A stretch of DNA of 64,000 nucleotides, taken from assembly GCA_964595355.1 (NCBI GenBank), contig CAZQQD010000001.1, positions 24,878 to 88,877 on the forward strand, read 5' to 3'. Source of the DNA: JAKAGZ01 sp964595355. GTDB taxonomy: Bacteria > Bacteroidota > Ignavibacteria > Ignavibacteriales > Ignavibacteriaceae. The notes under the pieces are model-generated. The model made no database searches. It was given only the letters and a program-made list of their open reading frames with translations, and was not told the DNA's origin. The position numbers and the translations under genes were made by a program. Every line of letters begins with the position of its first letter. Positions within the stretch are counted from its first letter, which is position 1. Below, one piece after another: positions 54,734 through 62,471 of the stretch.

Positions 54734-54817
54734 GCCCGGATGGTGGAATTGGTAGACACGCTAGGTTCAGGGTCTAGTCCAAGTAATTGGGTGGGGGTTC
54801 GAGTCCCCCTTCGGGCA
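54734..54817 (+). tRNA. tRNA-Leu (anticodon CAG)
   Basis: Complete cloverleaf. The acceptor stem GCCCGGA (54734-54740) pairs with TTCGGGC (54810-54816), and A at 54817 is the discriminator. The anticodon stem CTAGG/TCTAG encloses TTCAGGG with anticodon CAG. A long variable arm typical of leucine tRNA follows, then the T arm GGGGGTTCGAGTCCCCC. CCA is not encoded. Confidence 0.96.
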
Positions 54818-54822
54818 CATAA

Positions 54823-54874
54823 AATACAGGTTCCTCCGAATGAGTCCCTTTGGGAGAGTCCTGTTCCGGGCACA
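54823..54874 (+). repeat. Partial tRNA 3'-end copy with interrupted T loop
   Basis: GAGTCCTGTTCCGGGCACA at 54856-54874 matches 15 of 19 bases of the tRNA-Leu 3' end at 54801-54819. Just upstream, ACAGGTTC (54825-54832) could be the 5' T-stem pairing with CCTGT, so the pair looks like a T arm whose loop carries about 22 extra bases. These form their own small hairpin (TCCCTTTGGGA). It may be a tRNA remnant or an attachment-site-like scar. No integrase is nearby. Confidence 0.4.
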
Positions 54875-55093
54875 AAAAGTAATTCTCTTCCTTTTATTTT
54901 TTATATAATTCTTATTATAACCTTCTGTGTAAAATTTGCACGCAAAGTGCAATTTTTATCCTCTGCTTAATTCGGTTCCAACATTTTTTGCAAATATTTA
55001 AAGTTTCAACGTTCATTTCTTAAAAATATAACGGCATAGGTTTTGCCACTTTAATTAATTAACCTATTATCACTATTAAACGGAGCTACGATA

Positions 55094-55900
55094 ATGAAAG
55101 TTACGGTCTATAAATTGTCCATCTTGTTGGGGATTTCAATATTCTTTTTTGGTTGTTCAAATTCAGATAATCCGAGTTCACCGACGGGTAACACAGCTGT
55201 TATGAAGGTTATGATGATTGATAGTCCTGCTGCTTTTTCACAGGTTAATATAGTTATAGATAGTGTACAGGCCCATATATCAACCAGTGACAGCACCAGC
55301 GGGTGGTACACATTAAACAACGTGTCGGCTACATATGATTTGTTGACACTTGTAAACGGGGCTAATGTAGTTATAGGAGAAGACACTTTGCCAGCAGGTA
55401 ACTATTCACAAATAAGGTTATTTATTGGGGGTGGGAGTAATATCGTCCTGGATGGTCAGGCGTATCCTCTTACAACACCCAGCGGAAGCCAGAGTGGAGT
55501 AAAGCTAAATGTGGATGCAACATTACAAGCAGGAACAACATATGAATTAACCATTGACTTCGATGCAAATCAATCTATTGTAATTACGGGAGCACCCATT
55601 CCTAAATACATACTTAAGCCGGTTATCCGAACTGCGGCTACAGCAACAACAGGAATTATTTCAGGTATTGTTTCACCCGATACTGTATCGGCGAGCGTCT
55701 GGGCAATTGTCGGGACTGATTCAAGTTCCACATCTACAGATGCTTCCGGCGGTTTTAAATTGTATTATTTAGCTCCTGATACATACCAGGTTTATATTTC
55801 CCCAAAGGATACTACCTATCGTGATACAACAATTGCTGATGTAACTGTTACAGCATCCAATACTACAAATCTCGGTACTATAATTCTTACTCAAAAGTAG
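55094..55900 (+). CDS. DUF4382-type lipoprotein
   Basis: 268 residues. A lipoprotein signal ends in GISIFFFGC. The DUF4382-like domain (about 35-185) has KVMMIDSPAAFSQVNIVIDS, then TYDLLTLVNGANVVIGEDTL and YSQIRLFIGGGSNIVLDG. A C-terminal carboxypeptidase-regulatory-like beta sandwich (about 190-268, GIISGIVSPDTVSASVWAIV) follows. It probably sits in the outer membrane; function is unknown. CGGAG lies eight bases before the ATG, and a strong terminator follows the stop. Confidence 0.78.
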   Translation: MKVTVYKLSILLGISIFFFGCSNSDNPSSPTGNTAVMKVMMIDSPAAFSQVNIVIDSVQAHISTSDSTSGWYTLNNVSATYDLLTLVNGANVVIGEDTLPAGNYSQIRLFIGGGSNIVLDGQAYPLTTPSGSQSGVKLNVDATLQAGTTYELTIDFDANQSIVITGAPIPKYILKPVIRTAATATTGIISGIVSPDTVSASVWAIVGTDSSSTSTDASGGFKLYYLAPDTYQVYISPKDTTYRDTTIADVTVTASNTTNLGTIILTQK

Positions 55901-55923
55901 TTTAAAAATTAAACGGTATTTGG

Positions 55924-55956
55924 AAAGGCCTGGCTAAATCAGGCCTTTTTCTTTTT
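55924..55956 (+). terminator. Intrinsic terminator after the DUF4382 lipoprotein gene
   Basis: Stem AAAGGCCTG / CAGGCCTTT (55924-55932 and 55940-55948) with a seven-base loop, followed by a T-rich tail. It lies 24 bases after the stop codon. Confidence 0.88.
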
Positions 55957-56061
55957 GAATTCTATGATTTGATTTTGTAAATAAGTAAAAGGATCTGTTT
56001 TTTTCGTCAAAATCTCACTTGATTTCCGGGAACTTATTTATTTGCCGAAGTGTTTTCAATT

Positions 56062-56229
56062 TCGTAATCATTACTTTCTGTTTTTTACAGGATTACGTCA
56101 AATTTGCTTATTCTCTTCAGAAAGTCCCGAATAATAAATAATAAGCAAATTTACTGTGGTCTCATGGTTCTCCCCCTGTGAGACAATGATACAGGAAAAG
56201 CCGCGCATGCCCCCTTGCACGGCTTTTTT
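56062..56229 (+). ncRNA. Candidate structured RNA of unknown family
   Basis: A 168-base non-coding stretch that folds on paper into consecutive hairpins. They are CGTAATC..CTGT/ACAG..GATTACG (56063-56097), a perfect 13-bp stem AAATTTGCTTATT / AATAAGCAAATTT (56100-56112 and 56140-56152), and CTGT..GTCTCA / TGAGAC..ACAG (56154-56194). A terminator ends it. The loop of the third hairpin is C-rich. No open frame is seen. It could be a trans-acting small RNA; I could not match it to 6S RNA, tmRNA, RNase P RNA or a known riboswitch. The 5' end is a guess. Confidence 0.45.
56196..56229 (+). terminator. Intrinsic terminator of the candidate RNA
   Basis: Stem AAAAGCCG-C-GCA / TGC-A-CGGCTTTT with one internal mismatch and a C-rich loop, followed by a run of T. 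No coding region ends just upstream, which is the main reason to suspect an RNA gene here. Confidence 0.85.
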
Positions 56230-56443
56230 ATTTTAACTTATCTCCATATTAAGATTTATTTAATTTTAAATAATTGTAAAAAAAATAAGAACATATTTAA
56301 ATAATTTTGTTTAATTTGTTCGTGGTAATCATACCGGATAGGGAAAAATGCCGCAAAATCTGAAGGGCTTATTATTGCAGAACTACCAGTGAAACAAGAA
56401 AAAATTAATTACTTTCTCAACAACTAAATTAGAGGAGTTAATT

Positions 56444-57031
56444 ATGAACCTTGTAGAGCGTGCAAAGAACATTATCGTAACACCAAAAACAGAGTGGCCT
56501 GTTATCGCTTCTGAAAAGGCGGATACCGGAAGCATTTTTATTACTTATGTCCTGCCGCTGGCTCTTATTCCTGTCATTGCTAATATTATTGGCTGGGGAT
56601 TTGTTGGTGCTATTTTCACTTCTGTCAAATGGGGGATAGCAATGGGCCTTGTTCAGTTCTTTTCAATTTTTATTTCGATCTTCATCGCAGCTTTTGTTAT
56701 TAATGCACTTGCGTCAAATTTTGCATCCACAAAAGATACCGGCAGATCAGTCCAGCTAGTAGCTTATTCGTATACACCTGCTCTGATCGGAGGAATATTT
56801 GCGATTATTCCGGCGATAGGATGGCTTGGTTCGTTGTTTGCTTTGTATGGGCTTTACCTATTGTATCTGGGTATACCTCATCTGATGAAAACCCCGAAAG
56901 ATAAAGTTGCTATATATTTCATCGTTTCATTGGTTGTAATGGTAATCGTTTACTGGGTGATAATCGCAGTGCTCACCGGTATTTTCTTTACAATCTTTGG
57001 TTTGAGTATGTACAAAATGGCAGGCTTTTAA
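56444..57031 (+). CDS. Yip1-family membrane protein
   Basis: 195 residues. The N-terminus LVERAKNIIVTPKTEWPVIA is the typical lead of bacterial Yip1-domain (YIP1/DUF1282-type) proteins. About five membrane segments follow (for example ITYVLPLALIPVIANIIGWG and IYFIVSLVVMVIVYWVIIA), with GLYLLYLGIPHLMKTPKDK between them. Function is unknown. AGAGGAG stands six bases before the ATG, and a terminator follows. Confidence 0.85.
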   Translation: MNLVERAKNIIVTPKTEWPVIASEKADTGSIFITYVLPLALIPVIANIIGWGFVGAIFTSVKWGIAMGLVQFFSIFISIFIAAFVINALASNFASTKDTGRSVQLVAYSYTPALIGGIFAIIPAIGWLGSLFALYGLYLLYLGIPHLMKTPKDKVAIYFIVSLVVMVIVYWVIIAVLTGIFFTIFGLSMYKMAGF

Positions 57032-57070
57032 TTAGGGTAGAAACTTTCCGATAAATGGTCTAAAAAATTT

Positions 57071-57109
57071 AGCGGTTGGGAATACACAAATATTCTCAAC
57101 CGCTTTTCT
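57071..57109 (+). terminator. Intrinsic terminator after the Yip1-family gene
   Basis: Stem AGCGGTTG.GAATA / TATTC.CAACCGCT around a short loop, followed by TTTTCT. It begins 40 bases after the stop codon. Confidence 0.8.
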
Positions 57110-57167
57110 ATAAATACCCTTCCAGGATCTCACTCATAAATGATGAAACAATGATGATTGCAGTGAA

Positions 57168-57307
57168 GGTGGCTTCGATACAATTCAGCATTCACTTTGT
57201 TAAGACTGAATCACTCAGCCACCACTTAGCGTACTTTAGATTAAAAATATTAGCGCGTCGCGGTTGTTGAGTGATCCTAACAAAGTTAGGATTGTATCGA
57301 AACAACC
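57168..57307. repeat. Composite palindromic repeat element, copy 1
   Basis: Two nested hairpins side by side. The first (57168-57223) pairs GGTGGC with GCCACC and ATTCAG with CTGAAT. The second (57262-57307) pairs GGTTGTT with AACAACC and ATCCTAA with TTAGGAT. An outer 11-bp inverted pair TTCGATACAAT / ATTGTATCGAA (57174-57184 and 57291-57301) spans both. The same architecture recurs near 60.0 and 62.2 kb. The rest of 57110-57469 holds no gene. Confidence 0.65.
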
Positions 57308-57469
57308 AGCCTGAAAAGTTCCCTAAGAATCGACAGATGCTAGTCCATTTACCAAGCTAACCATCCCTGTTTTCTTCCACTCAAATAATTTAACCATTTC
57401 TTAATCATTCTTTCATTTTAAGTATTAAAAGAAATCTTACATTAGCGCTTTAAAATTTAAGGAGCTTTT

Positions 57470-58364
57470 ATGCAAAGGACAGATATAGATGAAATAATAA
57501 ACTTTCAGCACATAGCTAAAAATATCAAACCCAACCCGGGGGGAAATTTCTTCGGTTGAGGGTCTCGATGTTTACGGGGAAACAATCTCTTTATTAGGCG
57601 ATGTTTGCGGAGATCATATTATTTACGTCGACTTTTCAAAGCGTTTTAATCTCGATAAAAGAATAGAGCGTGCTGAACTGACTGACCGGATAGAAGTAAG
57701 TAATAAATTAAAAGAGCTGAAAAATAAATCCGGTATTCTTCTTTCTGATGTCAGCGGCCACAGCATTACTGATTATCTTTTGAACGCAATGCTTCACCAG
57801 GCCTTCCTGGTAGGCACCAGCTATGAACTTTCTATTTACGTTGAAATAACCGTAGATCTTTTTGAAACGATAAACAACAGGTTCTATCAGTCATCGAGCA
57901 TCGATAAATTCATAACGATGATATACGGTGAGATTCAGAGTAACGGTGACTTCAGGTTTATTTCAGCAGGTCATCCGCTTCCACTGATATTCTCAAATGA
58001 ATATAACAGAATAGTTAATATTGACAATCTTAACCTGGTGAATTATCCACCGATAGGAACGCTTCCCTCGGAATCCGATATCGATGGGAAGGTACCTAAA
58101 AGCATACTCGGATATAAAAAGAGGTATTCGGTTAATACGCTTAATGTTATGGGACACGGCGATATTCTCGTACTTTTCACCGACGGGTTTTCAGAACAGA
58201 AAGACGGCCAGCAAAATTATATTGCAGAAAGACTCGAAGAGCAATTGAAAATATCCAAACACAAGAGCGCTAAAGATATCTTCAAAGATGTGAAAGAGGA
58301 TTTTATAAATTACCGCGGCACACCTGATGACGATGCAACGATGATCTTTATTAGGAAGATATAG
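57470..58364 (+). pseudogene. SpoIIE-type (PP2C) serine phosphatase with a one-base frameshift
   Basis: The ATG at 57470 has AAGGAG five bases upstream and encodes about 30 residues to a stop near 57557. The main frame, open from 57543, encodes the PPM/SpoIIE domain: SLLGDVCGDH, ILLSDVSGHSITDYLL, FRFISAGHPLPLIFSNEY, LFTDGFSEQKDG and GTPDDDATMIFI. Removing one G from the G6 run at 57538-57543 joins the two into one reading frame (NPGEISSVEGLDVYG). The domain otherwise looks intact, including the metal-binding Asp residues, so an assembly error is as likely as true inactivation. No sensor domain precedes it. Confidence 0.75.
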
Positions 58365-58412
58365 CGTACAGTTTTTAGCGTTCAGTCAAGGACAGAAGAT
58401 TTCTCACTTCGT

Positions 58413-58463
58413 TCGTCCTGCCAGCTGCTTGCCTGCAGCAGGCAGGAACGAGAGTTTTTTTTG
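58413..58463 (+). terminator. GC-rich hairpin with T tract, possible terminator
   Basis: CCTGCC-A-GCTGC / GCAGC-A-GGCAGG (58417-58428 and 58435-58446) forms a long stem. After ten more bases a run of eight T follows. It may terminate the phosphatase transcript, but it also belongs to the GC-rich palindromes of this region, so the role is uncertain. Confidence 0.4.
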
Positions 58464-58529
58464 AACAAGTTGATCACTATTTTCTAATCTATATTTTCTG
58501 ATCACTGTTCACTGACAACTGTCAATATG

Positions 58530-59282
58530 TCAGACATTTCCTGCTACATCGTGTTTCTTTGGGGGCGTAGGAATAATCTGCGAAACTTCTCTCTGGTATC
58601 TTTTATATTCTTCTCCATGAAACCTGACGAGATCACGCTCCTCAAGTTGAATGGCAATAAGTATATAGCCGGTTGATGCCAATGCAAAAAGCAAATGCCC
58701 GACCGTCATTTCAGGTGTTGCCCAGAATGCAATAATAAAACCAAGCATCAATGGATGACGTACTATCTTATAATAAAAGGGTGTAACGAATTTGGGATAC
58801 GGCTGTTCGCGATTCTTTAGATTTGCATAAACCTGCTGCAAACCAAACAGGTTAAAGTGATTTATAAGAAAAGTTCCGCTGAGAACGATGAACCAGCCGA
58901 GGAAAAAAAGAATTGTTAAGATTACACCCAGGGCAGTGTGTTGTGTATTCCATACCACATCCGGCATAGGTCGCCAGAAATAAAACAAAACTATTAATGC
59001 AATACTTGAAAATAAAACATAGGTGCTTCGTTCAATTGGTTTCGGGATTATCTTTGTCCACCATTTCTTAAATCCCTGTCTTGCCATTACACTGTGCTGA
59101 CCTGCAAAGAGAGAAAGTAATATTAAATTTACAATGATAGCAGTTGCCATTGTTCCCTGGATGCCGCTGTCAATTGTTTTTGGAACTATAAAGCCACCAA
59201 GAAATCCTATTGCGTAAAGAAAAGTAACAAAAAAGATTAGATAGCTGACTACTCCGTAAAGGAAGAAAACGAATCTTTTCAT
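58530..59282 (-). CDS. MddA-like methanethiol S-methyltransferase / isoprenylcysteine methyltransferase-fold membrane protein
   Basis: 250 residues with six or so membrane segments. HSVMARQGFKKWWTKIIPKP, IERSTYVLFSSIALI, SGTFLINHFNLFGLQQVYAN, YYKIVRHPLMLGFIIAFWAT and LEERDLVRFHGEEYKRYQRE match the MddA family, which methylates methanethiol to dimethyl sulfide. The RHP and E-E-x-x-L motifs are those of the ICMT-like SAM fold. Other NnrU/ICMT-like enzymes are the alternative. The ATG at 59282 follows GGGAGG by four bases. It is a single gene between repeats. Confidence 0.8.
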   Translation of the reverse strand: MKRFVFFLYGVVSYLIFFVTFLYAIGFLGGFIVPKTIDSGIQGTMATAIIVNLILLSLFAGQHSVMARQGFKKWWTKIIPKPIERSTYVLFSSIALIVLFYFWRPMPDVVWNTQHTALGVILTILFFLGWFIVLSGTFLINHFNLFGLQQVYANLKNREQPYPKFVTPFYYKIVRHPLMLGFIIAFWATPEMTVGHLLFALASTGYILIAIQLEERDLVRFHGEEYKRYQREVSQIIPTPPKKHDVAGNV

Positions 59283-59719
59283 AGAACCTCCCATAATTGT
59301 TTTTAAATTAACCCACGTCTGAAAGTTTTATGCCGCAATATTTGGGTGTAGTCCAAATTTAATAGTTTATGAATTATTCAATAAAAATGATTTGAAATCA
59401 TCTTGTTTTTTATATCCGGAATAAACGTAACAGAAAAAATTAATAGTGATAAGATAAAGGCTACAGAAATAAACTAAAGTTAATACGAATTAAATTCAAT
59501 GAAAATTTGGGTAGAATCCTAAATTCAAATCTAAATAAACATTGCTAACTCTGAATGTGTCCTCGATTTGCCTTCGTTTTCCCGCATAAATACGGGACAG
59601 GCGTTACGGCGGACAGATATCCCGCCTGGCATCGGGACAAGCATTCGCCGTTGAAGGGATCACTCACCCGGGCACCGATACGCTCTAAAAGACTAATTGG
59701 AAGGTTTAATGCTATTTGA

Positions 59720-59774
59720 AGCGCAATAGCAGCGCAATAGTAGCCCAAGAGGAGCGCAATAGTAGTACAAGAGA
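59720..59774 (+). repeat. Imperfect 11-base tandem repeat, five units
   Basis: Five consecutive 11-base units: AGCGCAATAGC, AGCGCAATAGT, AGCCCAAGAGG, AGCGCAATAGT, AGTACAAGAGA. The period is exact and no gene lies across it. Confidence 0.7.
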
Positions 59775-59956
59775 AGGCTGGTTGAAGTGTAGTGTGGTGG
59801 GAGTAGAGTAGAAGCATTCAGCTGTTAGTATTCAGTTAGACCTGATTTCTCATCGCCTGCAGAGTCAGGTTCGTTGAAATGAGAATAAAGAAAGACAGAG
59901 CGTATTGTCATTTTGAATCCCGTGGGAAGTGAAATACTGAAACATTCACTAAAGAG

Positions 59957-60118
59957 TGCCTTCGATACCCCCTAACGGCGGGGCAGGCAAACTAAGTCTG
60001 CCAGAATTACTCGGACATCATTGAGAGATTATGTGTGCTGTAGTAGTCGAGTGCTTGGAGCAAAGCGAGAAATAGCTTGTCCCGCTGCTAAGTGGGATAT
60101 CGATACAACCGTGAAATG
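59957..60118. repeat. Composite palindromic repeat element, copy 2
   Basis: Starts with GTGCCTTCGATAC and ends with ATCGATACAACCGTG, as copy 1 does in outline. Its core at 60010-60118 aligns without gaps to copy 3 at 62148-62256, about 94 of 109 bases matching by eye. It contains TTGAGAGATTATGTGTGCTG and the hairpin-forming CCCGCTGCTAAGTGGG. Confidence 0.75.
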
Positions 60119-60301
60119 TGATTTATAATTAAAGCAAATCTTTACAATCCAAACCCGACTAACTGCTGATAGCTGACTGCTAACAGCTATTCCCCGACAA
60201 AACGGCTTATTTTTTTATCTAGATAGTTATAACAGATTGATTAATCTGTTATAATTATTATCTTGCAATTACCTCTGTATTTTAGAAGGGCATATAACCG
60301 A

Positions 60302-61774
60302 ATGGGATCGCATATATTAAGCAAATCTTCATTTCTTAAGGGCATTCAGTGCGTAAAGCAGCTCTATCTTTATAAGCATCACTACGACTGGCAGGATCCG
60401 ATCAGTGAGGCGCAGCAGGCAATTTTTGATCGCGGGACGAATGTCGGAATTTTAGCTCAGCAGTTATTTCTGGGAGGAGCTAAAGCTACCGATGATCCGA
60501 GAGAAACCGATATGGCTGTTGTAAGAACAAGAGAATTAATTAATAAAAATATCCACGTTATTTATGAAGCCGCTTTTCTGTTTGATGATGTTCTTGTTAT
60601 AAGCGATATAATTGTTAAATCCGGCAGTAGATGGAAAATTTACGAAGTGAAAAGTTCCACGAGCGTTACCGAGCCTCATATTTATGATGCCGCGGTACAG
60701 TATTATGTATTGAAAAATTCCGGGCTGGATGTTTCCGATATCTCTATCGTTTATCTCAATAACCAGTACGTGCGGAGGGGGAAACTTGACATACAGGAAT
60801 TGTTCACTATCGAGTCTGTGCTTCTACCGGTTAAGGAGCAGTGGGATTTTGTTACAGAGAAAGTATCTGCACTGAAAAAAGTTCTAAGGAAGAAATCCAT
60901 ACCGGCTATAAACATCGGTCCGCAGTGTCATAATCCGTATGACTGCTCCTTTCTCGGCTATTGCTGGAAGGATGTTCCGGGGTATTCAATATTCAATATT
61001 GCGGGGATGAGAACGGATAAGAAGTTCGAGCTGTTTAACAGCGGCAAGTTGAAATTACAGGACATACCTGAAGATTTTAAGCTGACATCAAACCAGAGAA
61101 TACAGGTTGATTCGGAGATAAACAGGAATACGATTATCGATAAGGAAGGAATTAAGGAGTTCCTGGACTCTCTCAGTTACCCGCTTTACTTTATTGACTT
61201 TGAAACTTTTATGCCTGCAGTTCCGCTTTACGATGACTCACGCCCTTACCAGCAGATTCCTTTCCAGTATTCCCTGCATTTCCAGAAAAGTAAGGGAAGT
61301 GAGCTGCAGCATGCTGAGTTCCTTGCCGACGGTAAGAGTGATCCGAGAATCCCGTTTATTGAAAATCTACTGAGGGACACGGAAGGGGAAGGGAACATAA
61401 TCGTTTACAACCAGTCCTTTGAGATGAACAGGCTGAAAGAAATTGCGGAGGATTTTCCAAAATACAAAAATCAAATAACAGAGAGACTAGAAAGAATAAA
61501 AGACCTGATGCTTCCTTTCCAAAAGAAGTATTACTACAATCCTGCAATGAAAGGCTCCTATTCGATCAAGAACGTGCTGCCCGCACTGGTACCGGAAATG
61601 TCTTACGACGGAATGGTGATTGCCGAAGGCGGGGCTGCGATGAATGTGTTTGAAGCTTTGATTAATGAAACCGACCCGAAGGTAATTGAAAAAACGAGAA
61701 AGGATTTGCTGGAGTATTGTAAGATGGATACGCTGGGGATGGTAAAGATTTTAAAAGCAATTTCTAAATTTTGA
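60302..61774 (+). CDS. DUF2779 protein: Cas4/RecB-like Fe-S nuclease fused to DEDD exonuclease-like domain
   Basis: 490 residues from the ATG at 60302; a TTG at 60263 would add 13. The N-terminal half has a PD-(D/E)XK nuclease pattern, Asp102 in VISDIIVK and Glu115-Val-Lys117 in YEVKSSTS. Four cysteines are spaced as in Cas4/AddB iron-sulfur nucleases (Cys17, then Cys209, Cys215 and Cys221 in QCHNPYDCSFLGYCW). The C-terminal DUF2779 half has DEDD-exonuclease motifs: Asp299 and Glu301 in YFIDFETF, IVYNQSFEMNRLKE, and YCKMDTLGMV. It probably processes DNA or RNA ends; its role is unknown. No cas or recombination gene is nearby. Codon use is more GC-rich than in the 1-50 kb genes. Confidence 0.82.
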   Translation: MGSHILSKSSFLKGIQCVKQLYLYKHHYDWQDPISEAQQAIFDRGTNVGILAQQLFLGGAKATDDPRETDMAVVRTRELINKNIHVIYEAAFLFDDVLVISDIIVKSGSRWKIYEVKSSTSVTEPHIYDAAVQYYVLKNSGLDVSDISIVYLNNQYVRRGKLDIQELFTIESVLLPVKEQWDFVTEKVSALKKVLRKKSIPAINIGPQCHNPYDCSFLGYCWKDVPGYSIFNIAGMRTDKKFELFNSGKLKLQDIPEDFKLTSNQRIQVDSEINRNTIIDKEGIKEFLDSLSYPLYFIDFETFMPAVPLYDDSRPYQQIPFQYSLHFQKSKGSELQHAEFLADGKSDPRIPFIENLLRDTEGEGNIIVYNQSFEMNRLKEIAEDFPKYKNQITERLERIKDLMLPFQKKYYYNPAMKGSYSIKNVLPALVPEMSYDGMVIAEGGAAMNVFEALINETDPKVIEKTRKDLLEYCKMDTLGMVKILKAISKF

Positions 61775-61796
61775 ACCTGCCTACCGGTAGGTAGGT
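61775..61796. repeat. GC-rich palindrome
   Basis: A 22-base near-perfect palindrome centred on ACCGGT, directly after the DUF2779 stop. It could act as a weak terminator or bidirectional hairpin. Confidence 0.6.
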
Positions 61797-61905
61797 CCAT
61801 TAATCGAACGAAACCTTTGAGAGAAGATTTTTGTTGATTCATCTGTATGACAGGCCGCTGGTCGATAAATTTATAAAAGTGATTAATTTTTATTTAAAAA
61901 AATAA

Positions 61906-62097
61906 ATGATAAGATTTAAAGACCTGTTCGGAAAGGGTACTCATCCCAAATCAATAACTGTTTATTACGTGGTAGGGATTATTTTTATAGTTGTTGCATT
62001 TGTAATTGGTGTGAGTAATAATCCACCCGGGATAATATTACTGTTGCTTGGGATTTTTATGCTGGTGTTTGGGCTAGTTAGGTTTAGGAGGAGGTGA
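61906..62097 (+). CDS. Small two-segment membrane protein
   Basis: 63 residues with a short basic lead, two hydrophobic segments (YYVVGIIFIVVAFVIGV and IILLLLGIFMLVFGLV) and a basic C-terminus (RFRRR). No family is recognised and no Shine-Dalgarno site is seen. The composition is that of a genuine small membrane protein, but a chance frame cannot be excluded. Confidence 0.45.
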   Translation: MIRFKDLFGKGTHPKSITVYYVVGIIFIVVAFVIGVSNNPPGIILLLLGIFMLVFGLVRFRRR

Positions 62098-62110
62098 GTC
62101 AAGTTGTAAA

Positions 62111-62256
62111 GGTGTCCTCGATCCAATTCTGGCCTACGGCTGAATTGCTCAGACACCATTGAGAGATTATGTGTGCTGCCGTTGCTGAGTGCTTCGGGCA
62201 AACCGAGAAATAGCTTGTCCCGCTGCTAAGCGGGATATCGGAACAACCGTGAGGTG
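62111..62256. repeat. Composite palindromic repeat element, copy 3
   Basis: The first hairpin pairs GGTGTC (62111-62116) with GACACC (62152-62157) and AATTC with GAATT. The second half carries CCCGCTGCTAAGCGGG and ends CGGAACAACCGTG. Its core matches copy 2 closely. Confidence 0.75.
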
Positions 62257-62285
62257 AATTATCATCAGATTAAGTCCTAACTCGT

Positions 62286-62367
62286 AAGATTTCTCACTTC
62301 GTTCGAAATGACAGAACGGATTGTCATTACGACAAGCCTGCATTTGCAGGCGAGGAGAAATCTTTCT
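62286..62367. repeat. Palindromic repeat with AAGATTTCTC / GAGAAATCTT ends
   Basis: Outer arms AAGATTTCTC and GAGAAATCTT, and inner arms GAAATGACA and TGTCATTAC with one mismatch, make a long imperfect hairpin ending just before the second gap. The phrase GATTTCTCACTTCGTTCG also occurs at 58398-58415. Confidence 0.6.
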
Positions 62368-62371
62368 TAAG

Positions 62372-62471
62372 NNNNNNNNNNNNNNNNNNNNNNNNNNNNN
62401 NNNNNNNNNNNNNNNNNNNNNNNNNNNNNNNNNNNNNNNNNNNNNNNNNNNNNNNNNNNNNNNNNNNNNNN
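62372..62471. other. Assembly gap of 100 N
   Basis: Second run of exactly 100 N. It follows a palindromic repeat and removes the start of the response-regulator gene. Repeats are a likely cause of the break. Confidence 0.99.

Larger units (their letters stand above)
59295..60301. other. Repeat-rich gene-free region of about 1 kb
   Basis: No convincing gene. It holds GC-rich inverted words near 59581-59690 (for example CCCG..CGGG around 59581-59596), an 11-base imperfect tandem repeat (59720-59774), copy 2 of the composite palindrome (59957-60118), and short degenerate phrases built on GCTGATAGCTGAC-like words near 60165-60190. The promoter of the DUF2779 gene should lie at its right end. Confidence 0.6.

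Noticed and set aside
54673..54970. Overlapping short open frames on both strands across tRNA-Leu
   Set aside because: They read through the tRNA gene and its flanks and are artefacts.
56062..56229. 6S RNA, tmRNA or riboswitch identity for the candidate RNA
   Set aside because: It lacks the long single hairpin with central bubble of 6S RNA, has no tRNA-like end for tmRNA, and lies over 200 bases from the next gene behind a terminator.
59720..59774. CRISPR array
   Set aside because: Units are 11 bases, directly abutting and imperfect, with no spacers and no cas genes.
59545..59817. 90-codon minus-strand open frame in the repeat region
   Set aside because: It is built from the 11-base tandem repeat and GC-rich repeats; composition is not protein-like and no ribosome-binding site is seen.
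41071..61774. Defence island linking the orphan methyltransferase and the DUF2779 nuclease
   Set aside because: They are about 18 kb apart with housekeeping genes between, and no other defence gene is seen.
61812..61905. Frame LIHLYDRPLVDKFIKVINFY before the small membrane protein
   Set aside because: Too short, only a TTG start, no ribosome-binding site; cannot be supported.
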